DNA from: Siphonodentalium dalli
Taxonomy: Eukaryota; Mollusca; Scaphopoda; Gadilida; Siphonodentaliidae
Direction: 5' to 3'
DNA: 64,000 nucleotides
Assembly: GCA_032622095.1 (NCBI GenBank)
Contig: CP136066.1
Span: forward strand, 144,799,559 to 144,863,558
Each line of letters opens with the position of its first letter. Positions within the stretch are counted from its first letter, which is position 1. Of the stretch, positions 45,818-56,947 are shown one piece after another. The position numbers were made by a program, and so were the translations under genes. A model generated the notes under the pieces. It worked only from the letters and a program-made list of their open reading frames with translations, was not told the origin of the DNA and ran no database searches.

Positions 45818-48475
45818 TGGAGTCTCTGGGTTCTTCGACGGGTTCAGCAGCCTATTGACCAACTTCCAAGCCGAAGGCCATCAAACTTATTTTGAAATTA
45901 AGTGATCATATAGAGTTGAAATAACTCACTCCGAGAAAAACCAGGGGAAGAACCCCCCCGAACCCCATCCCCCCCCCCCCACATTGAGACTTTTCAGCCT
46001 GACAAAGTTGGTATCTGATAGTAGCATGTTTAGATCGTTTCGTTTTTCCGCGTTTTGCATCTGTCGAAACGGAAAAACTCCATTTGCATTTTCACTAAAA
46101 CACGCAACATTGCGAGATAAAACGACTTTGATTTACACGGTAAGAAGAAGAATAAACTACATATATATCGATAAAGTTTTGGAACATGTATCAATAACAC
46201 TTGATAGCAGCTAATTTCGACTTGACATTTTGTTATTCAGGAAAATTTTATTTTTCATGTACCAATTTTTCCTATTTTCGACGTTCGTCTAAAATTTAAA
46301 CTACACCAAACTGCTTCACTGTAAATGATTTTGGGCTAATTATTTAACATAACAGATTAAAATAGGCACTTGCTTTATATGTATGCCAATTTTGTTTTCA
46401 TTTTCCGGATTTTTAAGGTTTGTTTTTTTAGGTTTAACTTGCCTAACTTTGTCAATTAAAAAAACAATGAACGAATCGCCTCTCATCATTCATCATCTGT
46501 ATCAATGCAAAGCACAGTTCAATAATACATTTTGCAAAGGAGTTTTCGATTTTTATACTACATTTCAAGCTCAACTGAACAAAATAAAGTTTAAGCTATT
46601 GTCATCTGTTGTCATGGGTTGTTGTTCGTCTGTGCGTGCATCAATGATTGCTGTTGGCATACCCTATATGCCACAAATCTCTCATTTAATTGTCAACAAA
46701 CTTCATATGGATTCTTGGCGTGATAATTTTCCCCGAATTGTATCTTGAATTTCACATTTGATTCATCAGCACACCCTGTACCATGTCCTACCTTGGTCCT
46801 GTGACTCAGACTGTGAATGGGGGGGGGGTCAAACTTTCTGTTTTGTTCTACCGTTGTCGTAGGTGACAAATCAACATCTCAAACATATCATTCTGCAACT
46901 ATTTCCAATACTGCCTGTAAATGGATGCTCTTCATAATAGTACATGTATTTGTGTGAATTTAAGAAACTAATTTTAAATTATTCTGTTTACTTTTTCACT
47001 TATATTTAACTTTTTGTGTTGCCAATAAACAATGAAGAAAGTGACATTAATGATGATGTACATGTAGCTCAAATTTAAGCGATGCGAGTAGAGTATATTG
47101 GTGGGCATTAAAAACCAACGTGAAGAAATTTTCCATCAACATCGTTTTTGTTTCTTTGATATAAATTAATCATCATAACCAAGATAAATAGGACAACCCA
47201 ACCAGGGACAACCGCCCCAAACTGTCACAACAACCTGCCTCAGTTATTCTATGTTTTACTTGGTTATATGTAAATACGTGGATAAACATAATACATGTAA
47301 ATAACTGTGATTATAGAGAACTGTGCTGTAAATGCCAACAAAGAATCATGAGATTAAAATAAGACTGATGAGGTGATGTCAGGTTGATGTGCTGTGAATT
47401 TCTGATCAGATATTCACATGTTTATAAAATTGTGGGTTTCATGCAGGTTTGCAACTTCCAAGTCTCCCCTTCATTTAGGGACCATATACTCTTTTTTTCT
47501 TGATACTGTACTAATCAGGGACGTGGCTAGAGGGGTGTCCACATTGTGAATTCCAATTGCAGCTCCCTTGAATCAGACTAAACACAAGTTTTCCGAAATT
47601 CCATTCAAACCCCCTCTCCAACTGATTATTATGGTTCTTATCTTGTGGTTAGTCAGATGGAGAAACAGAAGCATGTTTCTATATACCCGGTATGACAAAT
47701 TTCATAGATCAGAACCTGAAAATTGGATAAATCCTAACCATCTGGTGGTCCGGCTCCACACATATTCACAGGGCCTAGGAGAGAAATCAGGACATTCTGA
47801 ATAGACCATTGATTCGGTCCGGTGTGAGAAAATTTTGAAATCTGTAGACTGGCCTCAAGCCTTCCTACAGCGTTGGAAAATTTCAAACCTCATACCCCTG
47901 TTACTTTGGAAATTTTCCAACTGATGACCATTTCAGCCCACAATTTTAACCAAATGTAGGAAAATATTGTGTTCTTAAATTAACAGTTTTTGACTGACCA
48001 CAAGGGGTCAACCAGGACACAAGCTCAAAGGTTGGAAAATTTACTACTACATGTACAAAGTAGTACTGATACCTTTACTGGGAAAGTATTAACATGAGAC
48101 AGGTTCATAATAAACTGTGCTTATTTGTATTTCAAATTGATGAAATAACAAATTAAATTCAACATACAGTATAAACATATATTGTATTAAAATGGCATGT
48201 GTGTACAGTACATTTATATAGCTTATCGCAACACACAGAAGATAAGACAGACCAACAAGTCACAAAAATGCAGTGTATATTAATGCAAATAACATTATTT
48301 TTAAAACAATATAAATTTCAGAACATTGCTGCTCTCTGCAGATTTGTGTTAATTCTCCCTCGGAGTCCCTCCCCCCACATGTTTGTAAGTTTGTTAAGTG
48401 GTACCATACAATACAGTGTATACATGCTCCAGATAATCCAGATACAGTTTTGGGGCAGGTTCGTTCAACTTAGGA
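45818..48475. other. Long non-coding stretch
   Basis: No exon, RNA or transposon end was supported. Frames at 46383-46748 (121 codons) and 47568-47804 lack motifs and have AT-rich composition with no splice context. G or C homopolymers occur at 45968-45980 and 46819-46828. Confidence 0.35.
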
Positions 48476-49010
48476 TAAGGCCAAAGAAAAAAGATAGTAT
48501 GTTTCCGATAACGAAGTGAAAAAATTAGGGTAGGGAAATTGTTAATTTTTATTTTATTTTGATATTTTTTATCCAGCTGCAGAAATATTGAATTACCTCG
48601 ACCGAAAATGACATAAAATGCCAACTTATGTTGTGGGAAAGTATTACTTGATAAACACAGCACTAGGAAATATACATTAAGATTGATGAAAGATCAAACT
48701 TACTTCATGCTTTAATAAGGATGTTATTCATTTTTCACATACCACATTTTATAAATTTGGCTATAAACTTGGTATGAGATTGATGTCACTAACTTTTATA
48801 AGAATTTTACCCATAATACCGCCATTATACCGTACTTGTATTGTGACAACAGCATCCCATTGTCTAGAGGTACTCAGGTAGCCAGTGCACCCAACCTAGC
48901 ATGCCTGGTTTTTGGAAACAGTAGCTGTACCCCTAACATATGTGGTCATAACCTATATACATGTATATATAAAGATACACACACGTCTGTTTATAGTGTT
49001 CCTACCGGTA

Positions 49011-49340
49011 CTCTCAGGCTCCAAATAAAAGTGCAGGCCCAAATAATAGTGCACAGGAAAAATTCCATTGAAAGTTAAAACAGTGCAGACCCAAATAACT
49101 CAGCAAAACATCAACTATAGTTAAAAAATTTATAGTACATGTAGGTCAAGCATAGGAATCAACATAGTATGTGTCATGTAGAGTTTTATTCGATATTGAC
49201 ATGTTCACATGTATGCCATATACTTTTCATAGCCTCAAAATTAATAAACTTGCAGACTCAGATAAGCACTGTGCAGGGGGGGGGGGGGGATTTCCCAAGA
49301 AAATAATAAATGGGCATGCATGTTTATTTGGAACTCATGA
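49011..49340. mobile_element. TA-flanked MITE (family E), copy 2
   Basis: CTCTCAGGCTCCAAATAAAA with internal CCCAAATAATAGTGCA words and a right end TTTATTTGGAACTCATGA. It is diverged from the copy at 44949-45225, with a 12-13 G run near 49280. Confidence 0.65.
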
Positions 49341-49827
49341 ATATGTTCCATAAGTCCCAAACAAGGCATACTGGTAAAGCAGGCATGAGATCCACTCTCT
49401 TGAAATTAAAATTGCAAGATTCATGCCTATCAATCCACAACCCATCACACACCTGTGGCTTTTGAGACAACTGTCACACTTCATGTCACTTATCACAGGC
49501 TTATGTTAGAAACCATGTGTTTTGCACCTAATGATTATCAATATTTATGAGCATTTTTTTTGTGGACTTTTTCTCAAAATATCAATAAAAAGATTAGGGT
49601 CGGCGGGTTATTTTTAGGGTCGGTCGATGTACGGAAACATAGTTTATCACATAATTTGCCCATAAAAGCAGTTTCATAATTATCGATAAGAGACACGTTT
49701 AATATCAGCGCGTGCGATGACGTCACATCATTCTTCAAATGACTTGCGATCGCTGCGTTTTTTATCGTTGTTTTCGATGGATATTTTGCATTGCTTTGCG
49801 TTTATTTGATCATGTGATAAAAAGTAT

Positions 49828-49970
49828 CTCACACTCGTCCTATTTTATACGTAATTTATCAACCTCGTCCACTAAATTCTATTTGAGCCTCGGTAAACCT
49901 CGGCTCAAATCGAATTTAGTGAACTCGGTTGATAAATTCCGTATAAAATAGAAACTCATGTGAGATCCTC
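49828..49970. repeat. Strong hairpin, ~65-bp arms
   Basis: Arms TCCTATTTTATACG, AATTTATCAACC, CACTAAATTC and ATTTGAGCC pair with their complements around a TCGGTAAACCTCGG centre. Divergence between the arms is about 10-12 percent. It may be a separate MITE. Confidence 0.75.
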
Positions 49971-50361
49971 TATATATCTGTTTTCTTTGGCCTAATCAGG
50001 TTACTTGGCAATGAACCCTGCACATGCAGTTTAGTTTTCAGGTGATACAGGCTTTGTGATTTCTGGATAACAATTGTTTAGTGGCAGTTTAATGTCTCTG
50101 TTTGCCCAATAATAGCTCGATGACAAGTATCAAACAATTTGTTGCCTTGTGCATGTCTTTGAATGGACTTAAACATTTTGGCAGAAAAAATTAAATTTGA
50201 CGTCAATTTTTCACGTCACATAAATTTCATTTTTTCTCAATTTGGTTATGGTTTATGATCAATATACTACCACTTTATATCAAAATTTCCCAGATTTTTG
50301 CAAATTTTTGAAAAAGGTGTGAAGATGCTACTGATAGAGTTCATATTTTTGTCAGAATACC

Positions 50362-50432
50362 CTGATCAGGTTGCCATCTCCGGTCCGCTAACACGAGAGA
50401 CCAGTACGCTACATCTTGGCTACTGACTTCAC
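50362..50432 (-). mobile_element. tRNA-derived SINE head, minus strand
   Basis: The complement reads TAGCGTACTGGTCTCTCGTG, then TTAGCGGACC and GGCAACCTGATCAGGGTATTC. It matches 51790-51852 on the plus strand (about 90 percent). A B-box-like GAGATGGCAACC is visible. The body downstream differs between the two copies. Confidence 0.65.
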
Positions 50433-50704
50433 TAGTAGGAGCATCGTATTGCAATAACTGCCAACACTTTTTGTTTTGTTTCGACTTTTCGTGCATGTAC
50501 TTGAGTTTTCAAGTTTCAAACGTTCAAAATCTCATTTGTCAACCCTTACATCACGACATACCGTATAAATAACTGTAATCGAATAAATCGATGTTTTTAA
50601 TTAATTACTCACGACGTTTGTTAGCGAATACTACTGGAAGTTACCGGTAAATAAAAAAAATACAAAAATCGCACGCAAACTTTACGAATCGAGGAGGATA
50701 AACG

Positions 50705-50848
50705 CTACGAAGTAATATTCTTAGAGCAGAAATCGAGGAAATCGAGGAAGTGGATCGGGATATGAGAATCTTCCCGTTCCCCTCCAATTGACAGAGACCT
50801 CTTCTTATTCTCTTCTTCTTCAGAATACGGCTTGCAGTCAATGTCTGA
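50705..50848 (-). CDS. Possible terminal exon of an unknown minus-strand gene
   Basis: 48 codons including the stop follow a plausible acceptor (CAGCTTATTATAG). The peptide begins SDIDCKPYSEEEENKKRSLS and ends DFLDFCSKNITS. The composition looks more protein-like than the surrounding frames, but no partner exon was found and no family is recognised. Low confidence. Confidence 0.2.
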   Translation of the reverse strand, partial: SDIDCKPYSEEEENKKRSLSIGGEREDSHIPIHFLDFLDFCSKNITS

Positions 50849-51033
50849 CTATAATAAGCTGCCTGGAGGACATGGTTGATCTAAACTGATGACTCTTTTG
50901 GTGTTAATCAGATGTTAGAGATGGTAATGAGTCAATGATTTAAATTTGGTGCGCCATCAGGATTTGTGTTTTATTTTTGTTGTTTTTTGTATAGGATAAA
51001 ATCAGTTTAAAACTATTTACAATCATTGGTGGT

Positions 51034-51717
51034 TTAGAGAAGTTTGCGTCGCTTGCGCATTGCGATCAGCGACTGGGTGATGTCTGCAGTCAGTTTAGAT
51101 TTGAATATTTTCGGGTCGGGTAGTAAGGTTAAAGCTGCTGACAATAGGTTAAATTCGGCTATGGTTCTGGGGAAGAAAGAATAGCAGTGGGCATCTATGT
51201 TGGAAGATATTGTGTGGAATGTTAGTTTCTGTTCATCGTTGTATCTTGTAGTAGTGGTTTTAGGGATTAGGATTTTGTTTGGATATGTTAAGAGCTCCTT
51301 GTTGATTATTTTAGAGAATACAGTCAATCTGGTTTGAGTTCGGCGCTCTTTTCCGGCAGTTTTATTTCACTGAGCATGTTGGTTACTGAGCTGGTGTAAT
51401 GGTAGCAATTGAATATGTATCTGGCTGCTCTTCTTTGGACCGATTCTAACATTCTGATTTGGTCTTCATTGTGTGGGTCCCAGATGGTGGTTGAGTATTC
51501 CATTATTGACTGTATTAGTGCTGAGTATGCTCGTTCTTTGATGGTGCGGTTTGGGATTTTTAGGTTACGTTTTAGGAAGCCAAGGGCTTTGGATGCGGTG
51601 TGTTTTACGTGTTCATCCCACTTTGAATGGTAATGCCTAGATACTTTACAGATGATATTTTCTCAAGTGAGTGGCCGTTCAGGAGGTATTTTATAAATTA
51701 CAGGGCGAGTTGTTGCC
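51034..51717 (-). pseudogene. Non-LTR retrotransposon reverse transcriptase, C-terminal fragment
   Basis: Reading the minus strand from 51717: LNGHSLEKISSVKYLGITI, then KALGFLKRNLKIPNRTIKER, YSTTIWDPH, SVQRRAARYIFNCYHYTSSV and finally CYSFFPRTIAEFNLLSAA. These are the thumb and C-terminal motifs of LINE reverse transcriptases (Jockey/CR1-like group). At least two frameshifts (about 51345 and 51630) break it. The 5' part is cut off near 51717, where a hairpin and a SINE head begin. Confidence 0.88.
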
Positions 51718-51726
51718 GGATACGGT

Positions 51727-51781
51727 GTCATATGAGGCGAAGTGAGATGATATTAATCTCGCTGAGCCTCATATGTCACCG
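51727..51781. repeat. Hairpin before SINE head
   Basis: GTGTCATATGAGGC and GCCTCATATGTCAC pair, with an inner GTGAGAT/ATCTCGC stem. It sits exactly between the LINE fragment and the tRNA-like sequence. Confidence 0.6.
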
Positions 51782-51852
51782 TGGCCGAGAGGTAGCGTAC
51801 TGGTCTCTCGTGCTATCGGACCGGGGATCGCAACCTGGTCAGGGTATTCTGG
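51782..51852 (+). mobile_element. tRNA-derived SINE head, plus strand
   Basis: GTGGCCGAGAGGTAGCGTAC resembles a Pol III A box, and GGGGATCGCAACC a B box about 30 bp on. The tRNA fold is incomplete, so this is a SINE rather than a tRNA gene. Polinton polymerase sequence starts within about 30 bp of its end. Confidence 0.7.
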
Positions 51853-51879
51853 TAATAGAAATAGGGTAATAGAAAGAGA

Positions 51880-54800
51880 GTGCGACTGGATGATGACTGT
51901 AAATATTATACTATAAAAAATCTGACCGATATATACTCGAGGAAATTTAAAACAGCATCAAAGAAATTCAACGTCACATTTCAAGAATTCCATCAACCAT
52001 TTCAAACTGTTCACAGAATTTTCAAAGATCTGGTGAACAGTTTGAAAGATGAGTGTGATGCAGGATCAAAAGATCAAATGAGAATTTCCATCTTTCATCC
52101 AGGGTTAGATCTAGGGATTCACGTCCCGTTCACTGAAGCAAAAGACCTGACGGGTGAATTATTGCTTGACAACATAGAAAAAGTTGCACAATCGAACAAA
52201 AAATTCAAAATTCATGACGGACAGATGACATTTGACATCACTGTCACGCATATGCCTACAGGGACCGCAAGACATACCTTACATTATGGAGCATTCGGTG
52301 AACAAAATCAAATGAAAACAGTAAAGAAAAGTATTCTTCTGATTCAGAACACAGAAGACAACATTTGTTTTGCGAGGGCTGTCGTTGTTGGTATGTGTAA
52401 TACTGACAAAAAAGATACAACTGAATGGAAGCAACAATGGAAACGGATTACGAGACCAGCAAGAGTTTCACAACGGGAAGCTGCAAAGTCATTGTTGGAT
52501 AAAGTGGGGTTATCACACGACACCAGTTGCGGGGTTGAGGAATACAAAATTATTCAGGAACAACTATATCCTGAGTATGTTATAAAAATACATAAGCAAT
52601 TTGCTGACGAAGGCTTTCTTTTTCAACCACCACCAGTTGGGAAAGAAAGTAAAGTTGTCCATCTATATTTCAATGACAACCACTACGATGTGATCACAAC
52701 TGTCACAGGATTCCTTGGATGTGAGTATTACTGTGAACATTGTGATGTCGGTTCGAGCAACAGAGGTGATCATATATGTCCATACAAGTGTAGGTGTTTC
52801 GAGGGTCAGATATGTCCCTTTGAACGATGGATACAATGCATCAAATGTAAGAGGACTTTTAGAAGTAAACGATGTCTCGACAATCATTTGAAAAAAAAAT
52901 CACCAAAACATGACAAAACTATTTGTGATATGATACACAAATGCCTGAAATGTGGGGTTAAAATCGTCATACGAAAGGAGAAAAGACATATATGTTCGGG
53001 AACAAAGAAGTGCAAATACTGTAAGGAAATTGTCGCATCAGATCACAGATGTCATATCCAGCAGTACCGAAAGAGAGAAACACAGAAAGAAGTAAAGGTA
53101 CCATTCATATTTTTTGATTTTGAATGTCAACAAGATACTGGTGTTCATATACCCAATTTTTGTGTTGCACAAACTGCTTGTGAAAATTGTATATGTAAAC
53201 CCATTGATGAAATATGCATTTCATGTGATTCTGTATTGTCAAACAGAGAATATATTTTTAAAGGAGAGAATGTATTGGAAAGATTTTGCAAATGGTTGTT
53301 TTACACCAACGATCATAAAGGTACAACATGTATTGCTCACAATGCAAGAGGTTACGATAGTCAGTTGCTCTTACATTACTTGGTGAACAATGGAAATTCA
53401 AAACCTAATGTTATTATGAATGGCAACAAAATACTTAGTTTACAATGCAATGGTGTTAAAGTAATCGATTCATTGAGTTTCATCCCTATGGCATTATCTA
53501 AATTTCCAAAAACATTCCAACTTTAAGAAATGGCTAAAGGTTATTTTCCACATTGGGCAAATACACAGGACTTTCAGAATTATGTAGGACCATATCTAGA
53601 CAAAAAATACTATAAACCTGAAATCATGTCTGAGGAAAATAGAGATTCATTTCTGAAATGGTACGAAGCTAGGGGTGAAGATATTTTTGATTTTCAAAAA
53701 GAAATTCAAAAGTATTGTAAATCAGATGTAGACATTTTAAGACGTGGATGTGGCAAATTCAGACTATGTGTAATGGAAACTGATCAAATAGATCCATTTC
53801 GGGAAGCAATAACATTAGCTCAAACCTGTAACCTTGCATGGAGAAAAAATTCATTACCAGAGAATTCTCTAGGTATAATTTCAGACGCTGGATATCCACA
53901 AGCGCGTAAATTTTCAATGAAAGCAATTCGATTGCTACAGTACATTGCTACAAAACAAAATATAAACATAAAGCATGCTTTAAATGGTGGTGAAGTTAAA
54001 ATAGGCACACATTTTGTTGATGGTTATCATGCAGAATCAAACACAGTGTATGAAATGTATGGGTGTTTTTTTCATGGCTGTCCTACTTGCTATCCAGATA
54101 GAAATCGCCGAAACCCATACAGTAATATAACAATGCATGAATTGTATGTAAAAACAATAAAAACGGAAACTGAAATCAAAAGCTTGGGATGCAAATTAAT
54201 ATGCATCTGGGAACATGACCTGGACAATAAATGTAAAGCAGACAAAAATTAAAAACAAACTATGGATCAATTCTATTTGCATCAAGACCCAATTAAACCA
54301 AGGGAAGCATTATTTGGTGGCAGGACTAATGCTCTAAAATTATATCATGAAATAGAACCAACATCCAAACAGGAAATAAAATATATTGATATATGCAGTT
54401 TGTATCCTAGTGTAAATAAATATAAGGAGTACCCACTTGGTCATCCAACAATTCTAAGTCAGGAACAAATAGGAGACATCAAATCTTACAAAGGACTCAT
54501 TAAATGCAAAGTATTACCTCCAAATAAATTGTACATTCCAGTGCTACCGATCCACTGTAATAACAAAATGATATATACATTGTGTAAAACTTGTGCAGAA
54601 AATGAAAGTGGACAGTGTAATCATAAAACCGAACAGCGTGCTTTAGTTGGAGTTTGGACACATGTAGAATTATTCAAAGCAATAGAATTGGGTTACCAAA
54701 TTCTGGAAGTGTATCAAGTTTGGCATTGGACTGAGTGGTCGGACAAAGTATACAGGGATTACATTGATAAATACCTCAAAATTAAACAAGAAGCAAGTGG

Positions 54801-55639
54801 ATATCCAAATTATGTTAAAAGTGAAGAAGATAAAGATAAATACATTAAAGATTATTATGAGGTTGAAGGTATAAAACTTGAAAAAGAAAAAATCGAAAAA
54901 AAACCCAGGACTCCGTCAGTGCGCAAAATTAATGATAAATTGCATATGGGGAAAAAATGCACAAAATAATATTCTTACTAAAACTGAATATATCTCAGAA
55001 CCATCCAGATATTTTGAACTATTAACTGATAAAAATATCACCGTCAAAGCAGTTGAAATTTTTGAACAGGATAAATTCATATTATTCAGCTATGAAACTA
55101 AAACCGATATTATAGAACCACATCCATCTGCCAATGTAGTTGTTGCATCATTTGTCACAGGATGTGCACGCTTGGAGTTGTATAAAGTTTTAGAAAAACT
55201 CCAAGATAGGGTGTTGTATTTCGACACTGATAGCTGCATGTATATTTTCGATCCAGAAAAAGAAAATATCAAAACCGAAGACAGCTACCTTGGTAAATGG
55301 ACTGATGAGCATCCAGATGCTAAAATCATGAAATTTGTAGGGTTAGGACCGAAAAATTATGGATATCAGTACATGAAAGATGATGTCATAAAATCTGTAT
55401 GCAAGGTCAAGGGCATCACTCTGGATTATAAAACTAAACAGCAAATAAATTTTCATTCAATGATTGAATGTGTTAACGACCGGTTAAATTTTCAACGTGT
55501 CATAAACTATCCATGCAGAATTAAACGCACAAAGAACCGAGAAGTAATTAGTGAAGAGCAAACAAAAACATTCCGATCTGTGTACACCAAACGACTTGTT
55601 GTGGGTGAATACAACACAATTCCTTATGGATGGAATTGA
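51880..55639 (+). pseudogene. DNA polymerase B, protein-primed type (Polinton PolB), broken
   Basis: Replicates the element. Order: an N-terminal conserved region; a Cys/His-rich zinc segment (GCEYYCEHC through CKYCKEIV, about 52705-53050); the 3'-5' exonuclease with FFDFECQ, CIAHNARGYDSQ and YCKSDVDIL; then polymerase motif A (DICSLYPS), motif B (LMINCIWGKNAQ) and motif C (YFDTDS). Total ~1250 codons, normal for Polintons. Lesions: in-frame TAA at 53524-53526 and 54250-54252, and a frame change at an A8 run (54896-54903). The frame opens without an ATG at 51880, so the first residues are missing. Catalytic residues are otherwise present. Confidence 0.93.
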
Positions 55640-56225
55640 TGTGTTACCAGCAGAGATGCTTTTGAAAATTTATAATAATTTGATCGAAATGTCAAAAATG
55701 GATCAAGAAATCAAACAAGAACTTAAGCAAGCTTGGTTTTTGAGGGAAAGTAGAATTATAATGGAGACTTTGCTGAACGGACATTTCTCTGAGGGACAGA
55801 GTCGACTGAGATGTTTGATTGAGAGATCAGAATTTGAAACTGATTTCTTAATGGATATATTGGATCAAATGTTTTCAGATTATTGGATATTTCATGGTGT
55901 TCCTAAAAACGAAATAAACGCAATTCGTGAATTAGTTGGAAATAATTTTACTCGCTTTGCTGAATATCAAGACAGGATTCTCAATGAAAAAACTTTGAAA
56001 TTCGAAGAGGTAACGAGAATATATGGATACATTATTCTCCGAGAACCATGTACAATTTTCACTGTTGAAAAGTTATTTGAAGACAAAATGTCTTTGGATT
56101 ATATTGTAAAAAACACTAGACCTGTTTCAGATTTAGATTATGAACTCGTATGGACATTTGGAATAGTATGGAGTTATGGTGATTCTTCATTAAAAATAAA
56201 AAAGGTTGATTCCGAACAATCCTAA
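55626..56225 (+). CDS. Unrecognised ~200-aa protein after PolB, F-box-like start
   Basis: I do not recognise this family. The ATG at 55626 overlaps the end of PolB by 14 bp. A frame open further upstream inside PolB is less likely. The start MDGIDVLPAEMLLKIYNNL resembles the first helix of an F-box (LPxEhLLKIh), which would link a substrate to an SCF ubiquitin ligase. The rest is helical, with YGYIILREPCTIF and ELVWTFGIVW segments. The size and position would also suit a small anti-apoptotic-type helical protein, but no NWGR-like BH1 motif is present. It is intact although neighbours are broken. Confidence 0.6.
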   Translation: MDGIDVLPAEMLLKIYNNLIEMSKMDQEIKQELKQAWFLRESRIIMETLLNGHFSEGQSRLRCLIERSEFETDFLMDILDQMFSDYWIFHGVPKNEINAIRELVGNNFTRFAEYQDRILNEKTLKFEEVTRIYGYIILREPCTIFTVEKLFEDKMSLDYIVKNTRPVSDLDYELVWTFGIVWSYGDSSLKIKKVDSEQS

Positions 56226-56256
56226 TCAGTCTTACATGATCTGTCTTAGGGTAAAG

Positions 56257-56844
56257 ATGGACGAATCATTGTTGTTCAAACATCCCTGTAACATTTTCAT
56301 ATCGGGACCAAGTGGTTGTGGTAAAACAGATTTTGTTAAGAAATTAATCGAATATAAAGATGACTTGTTCAAACCTGTTCCATACAAAGTCGTTTGGTGT
56401 TACAAAGAATGGCAAAATACCTATAGTCAGATGCAAGAATTTCACAATATTCAATTTATAAATGGAATACCGGATGATGACAATGAACTTGTCGATGACA
56501 CAGACTTACCGCACCTCATCGTTTTTGATGACATGCTAGGTGATAAAGATGAAGAAAAAATTATGTTGTGGTTTACAAGAAAAGGACATCACAGAAATAC
56601 GTCTGTTATTTACATAACCCAAAACATGTTTCAGAAATCTAAAGCGAGTAGAACTTTGAGTTTGAATACACATTACATGGTATTATTTCAAAGTGTGCGT
56701 GATAAAGGCCAAATAAAAATTCTTGCCTCTCAAATGCAAATACCTCATTTAATGCAGGCATATGATGATGCAACTTCAACCAATCATGGTTATTTACTAC
56801 TCGATTTTCACCCTAAAACGGATAAATCGTTGAGATTTTTTTAG
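56257..56844 (+). CDS. DNA-packaging ATPase (FtsK/HerA, A32 type)
   Basis: Motor that pumps DNA into the capsid. Walker A is IFISGPSGCGKTDFV at residues ~12-26, Walker B is HLIVFDDMLGD near residue 85, and a sensor-like SVIYITQNMF follows. 195 aa from the ATG at 56257, normal for Polinton ATPases. An upstream frame from 56206 lacks conservation, and GTAAAGATGG before this ATG also precedes the gene at 57590. Intact. Confidence 0.92.
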   Translation: MDESLLFKHPCNIFISGPSGCGKTDFVKKLIEYKDDLFKPVPYKVVWCYKEWQNTYSQMQEFHNIQFINGIPDDDNELVDDTDLPHLIVFDDMLGDKDEEKIMLWFTRKGHHRNTSVIYITQNMFQKSKASRTLSLNTHYMVLFQSVRDKGQIKILASQMQIPHLMQAYDDATSTNHGYLLLDFHPKTDKSLRFF

Positions 56845-56906
56845 AACTGATATTTTCCATCGGTGGCTCACAAATGACGATCGAGGTGCGGTAATATATT
56901 CATCGG

Positions 56907-56913
56907 TATAAAG
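56907..56913 (+). promoter_or_regulatory. Possible TATA box of a late promoter
   Basis: TATAAAG lies 35 bp before the ATG at 56948, in one of the largest non-coding gaps inside the element (56845-56947). This is where a promoter for core and capsid genes would fit. Inferred only. Confidence 0.3.
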
Positions 56914-56947
56914 ATAAGTGAATCAACATAATATTTCATTTCCAATC

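Larger units (their letters stand above)
48476..49996. mobile_element. Candidate TIR element with AGGCCAAAGAAAA termini
   Basis: Left ATAAGGCCAAAGAAAAAAGATA is complemented by TATCTGTTTTCTTTGGCCTAAT at about 49975-49996. It contains a nested TA MITE (49011-49340) and a strong foldback (49828-49970). Boundaries are approximate and no TSD was seen. Confidence 0.4.

Noticed and set aside
43517-46748. Several frames of 76-121 codons (for example 43517-43801 and 46383-46748) as genes
   Set aside because: None shows motifs, splice signals or protein-like composition. They run through repeats or homopolymers.
51782-51852. A functional tRNA gene
   Set aside because: A and B boxes are degenerate and the arms do not complete a cloverleaf. 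The second copy at 50362 shows it is a SINE head.
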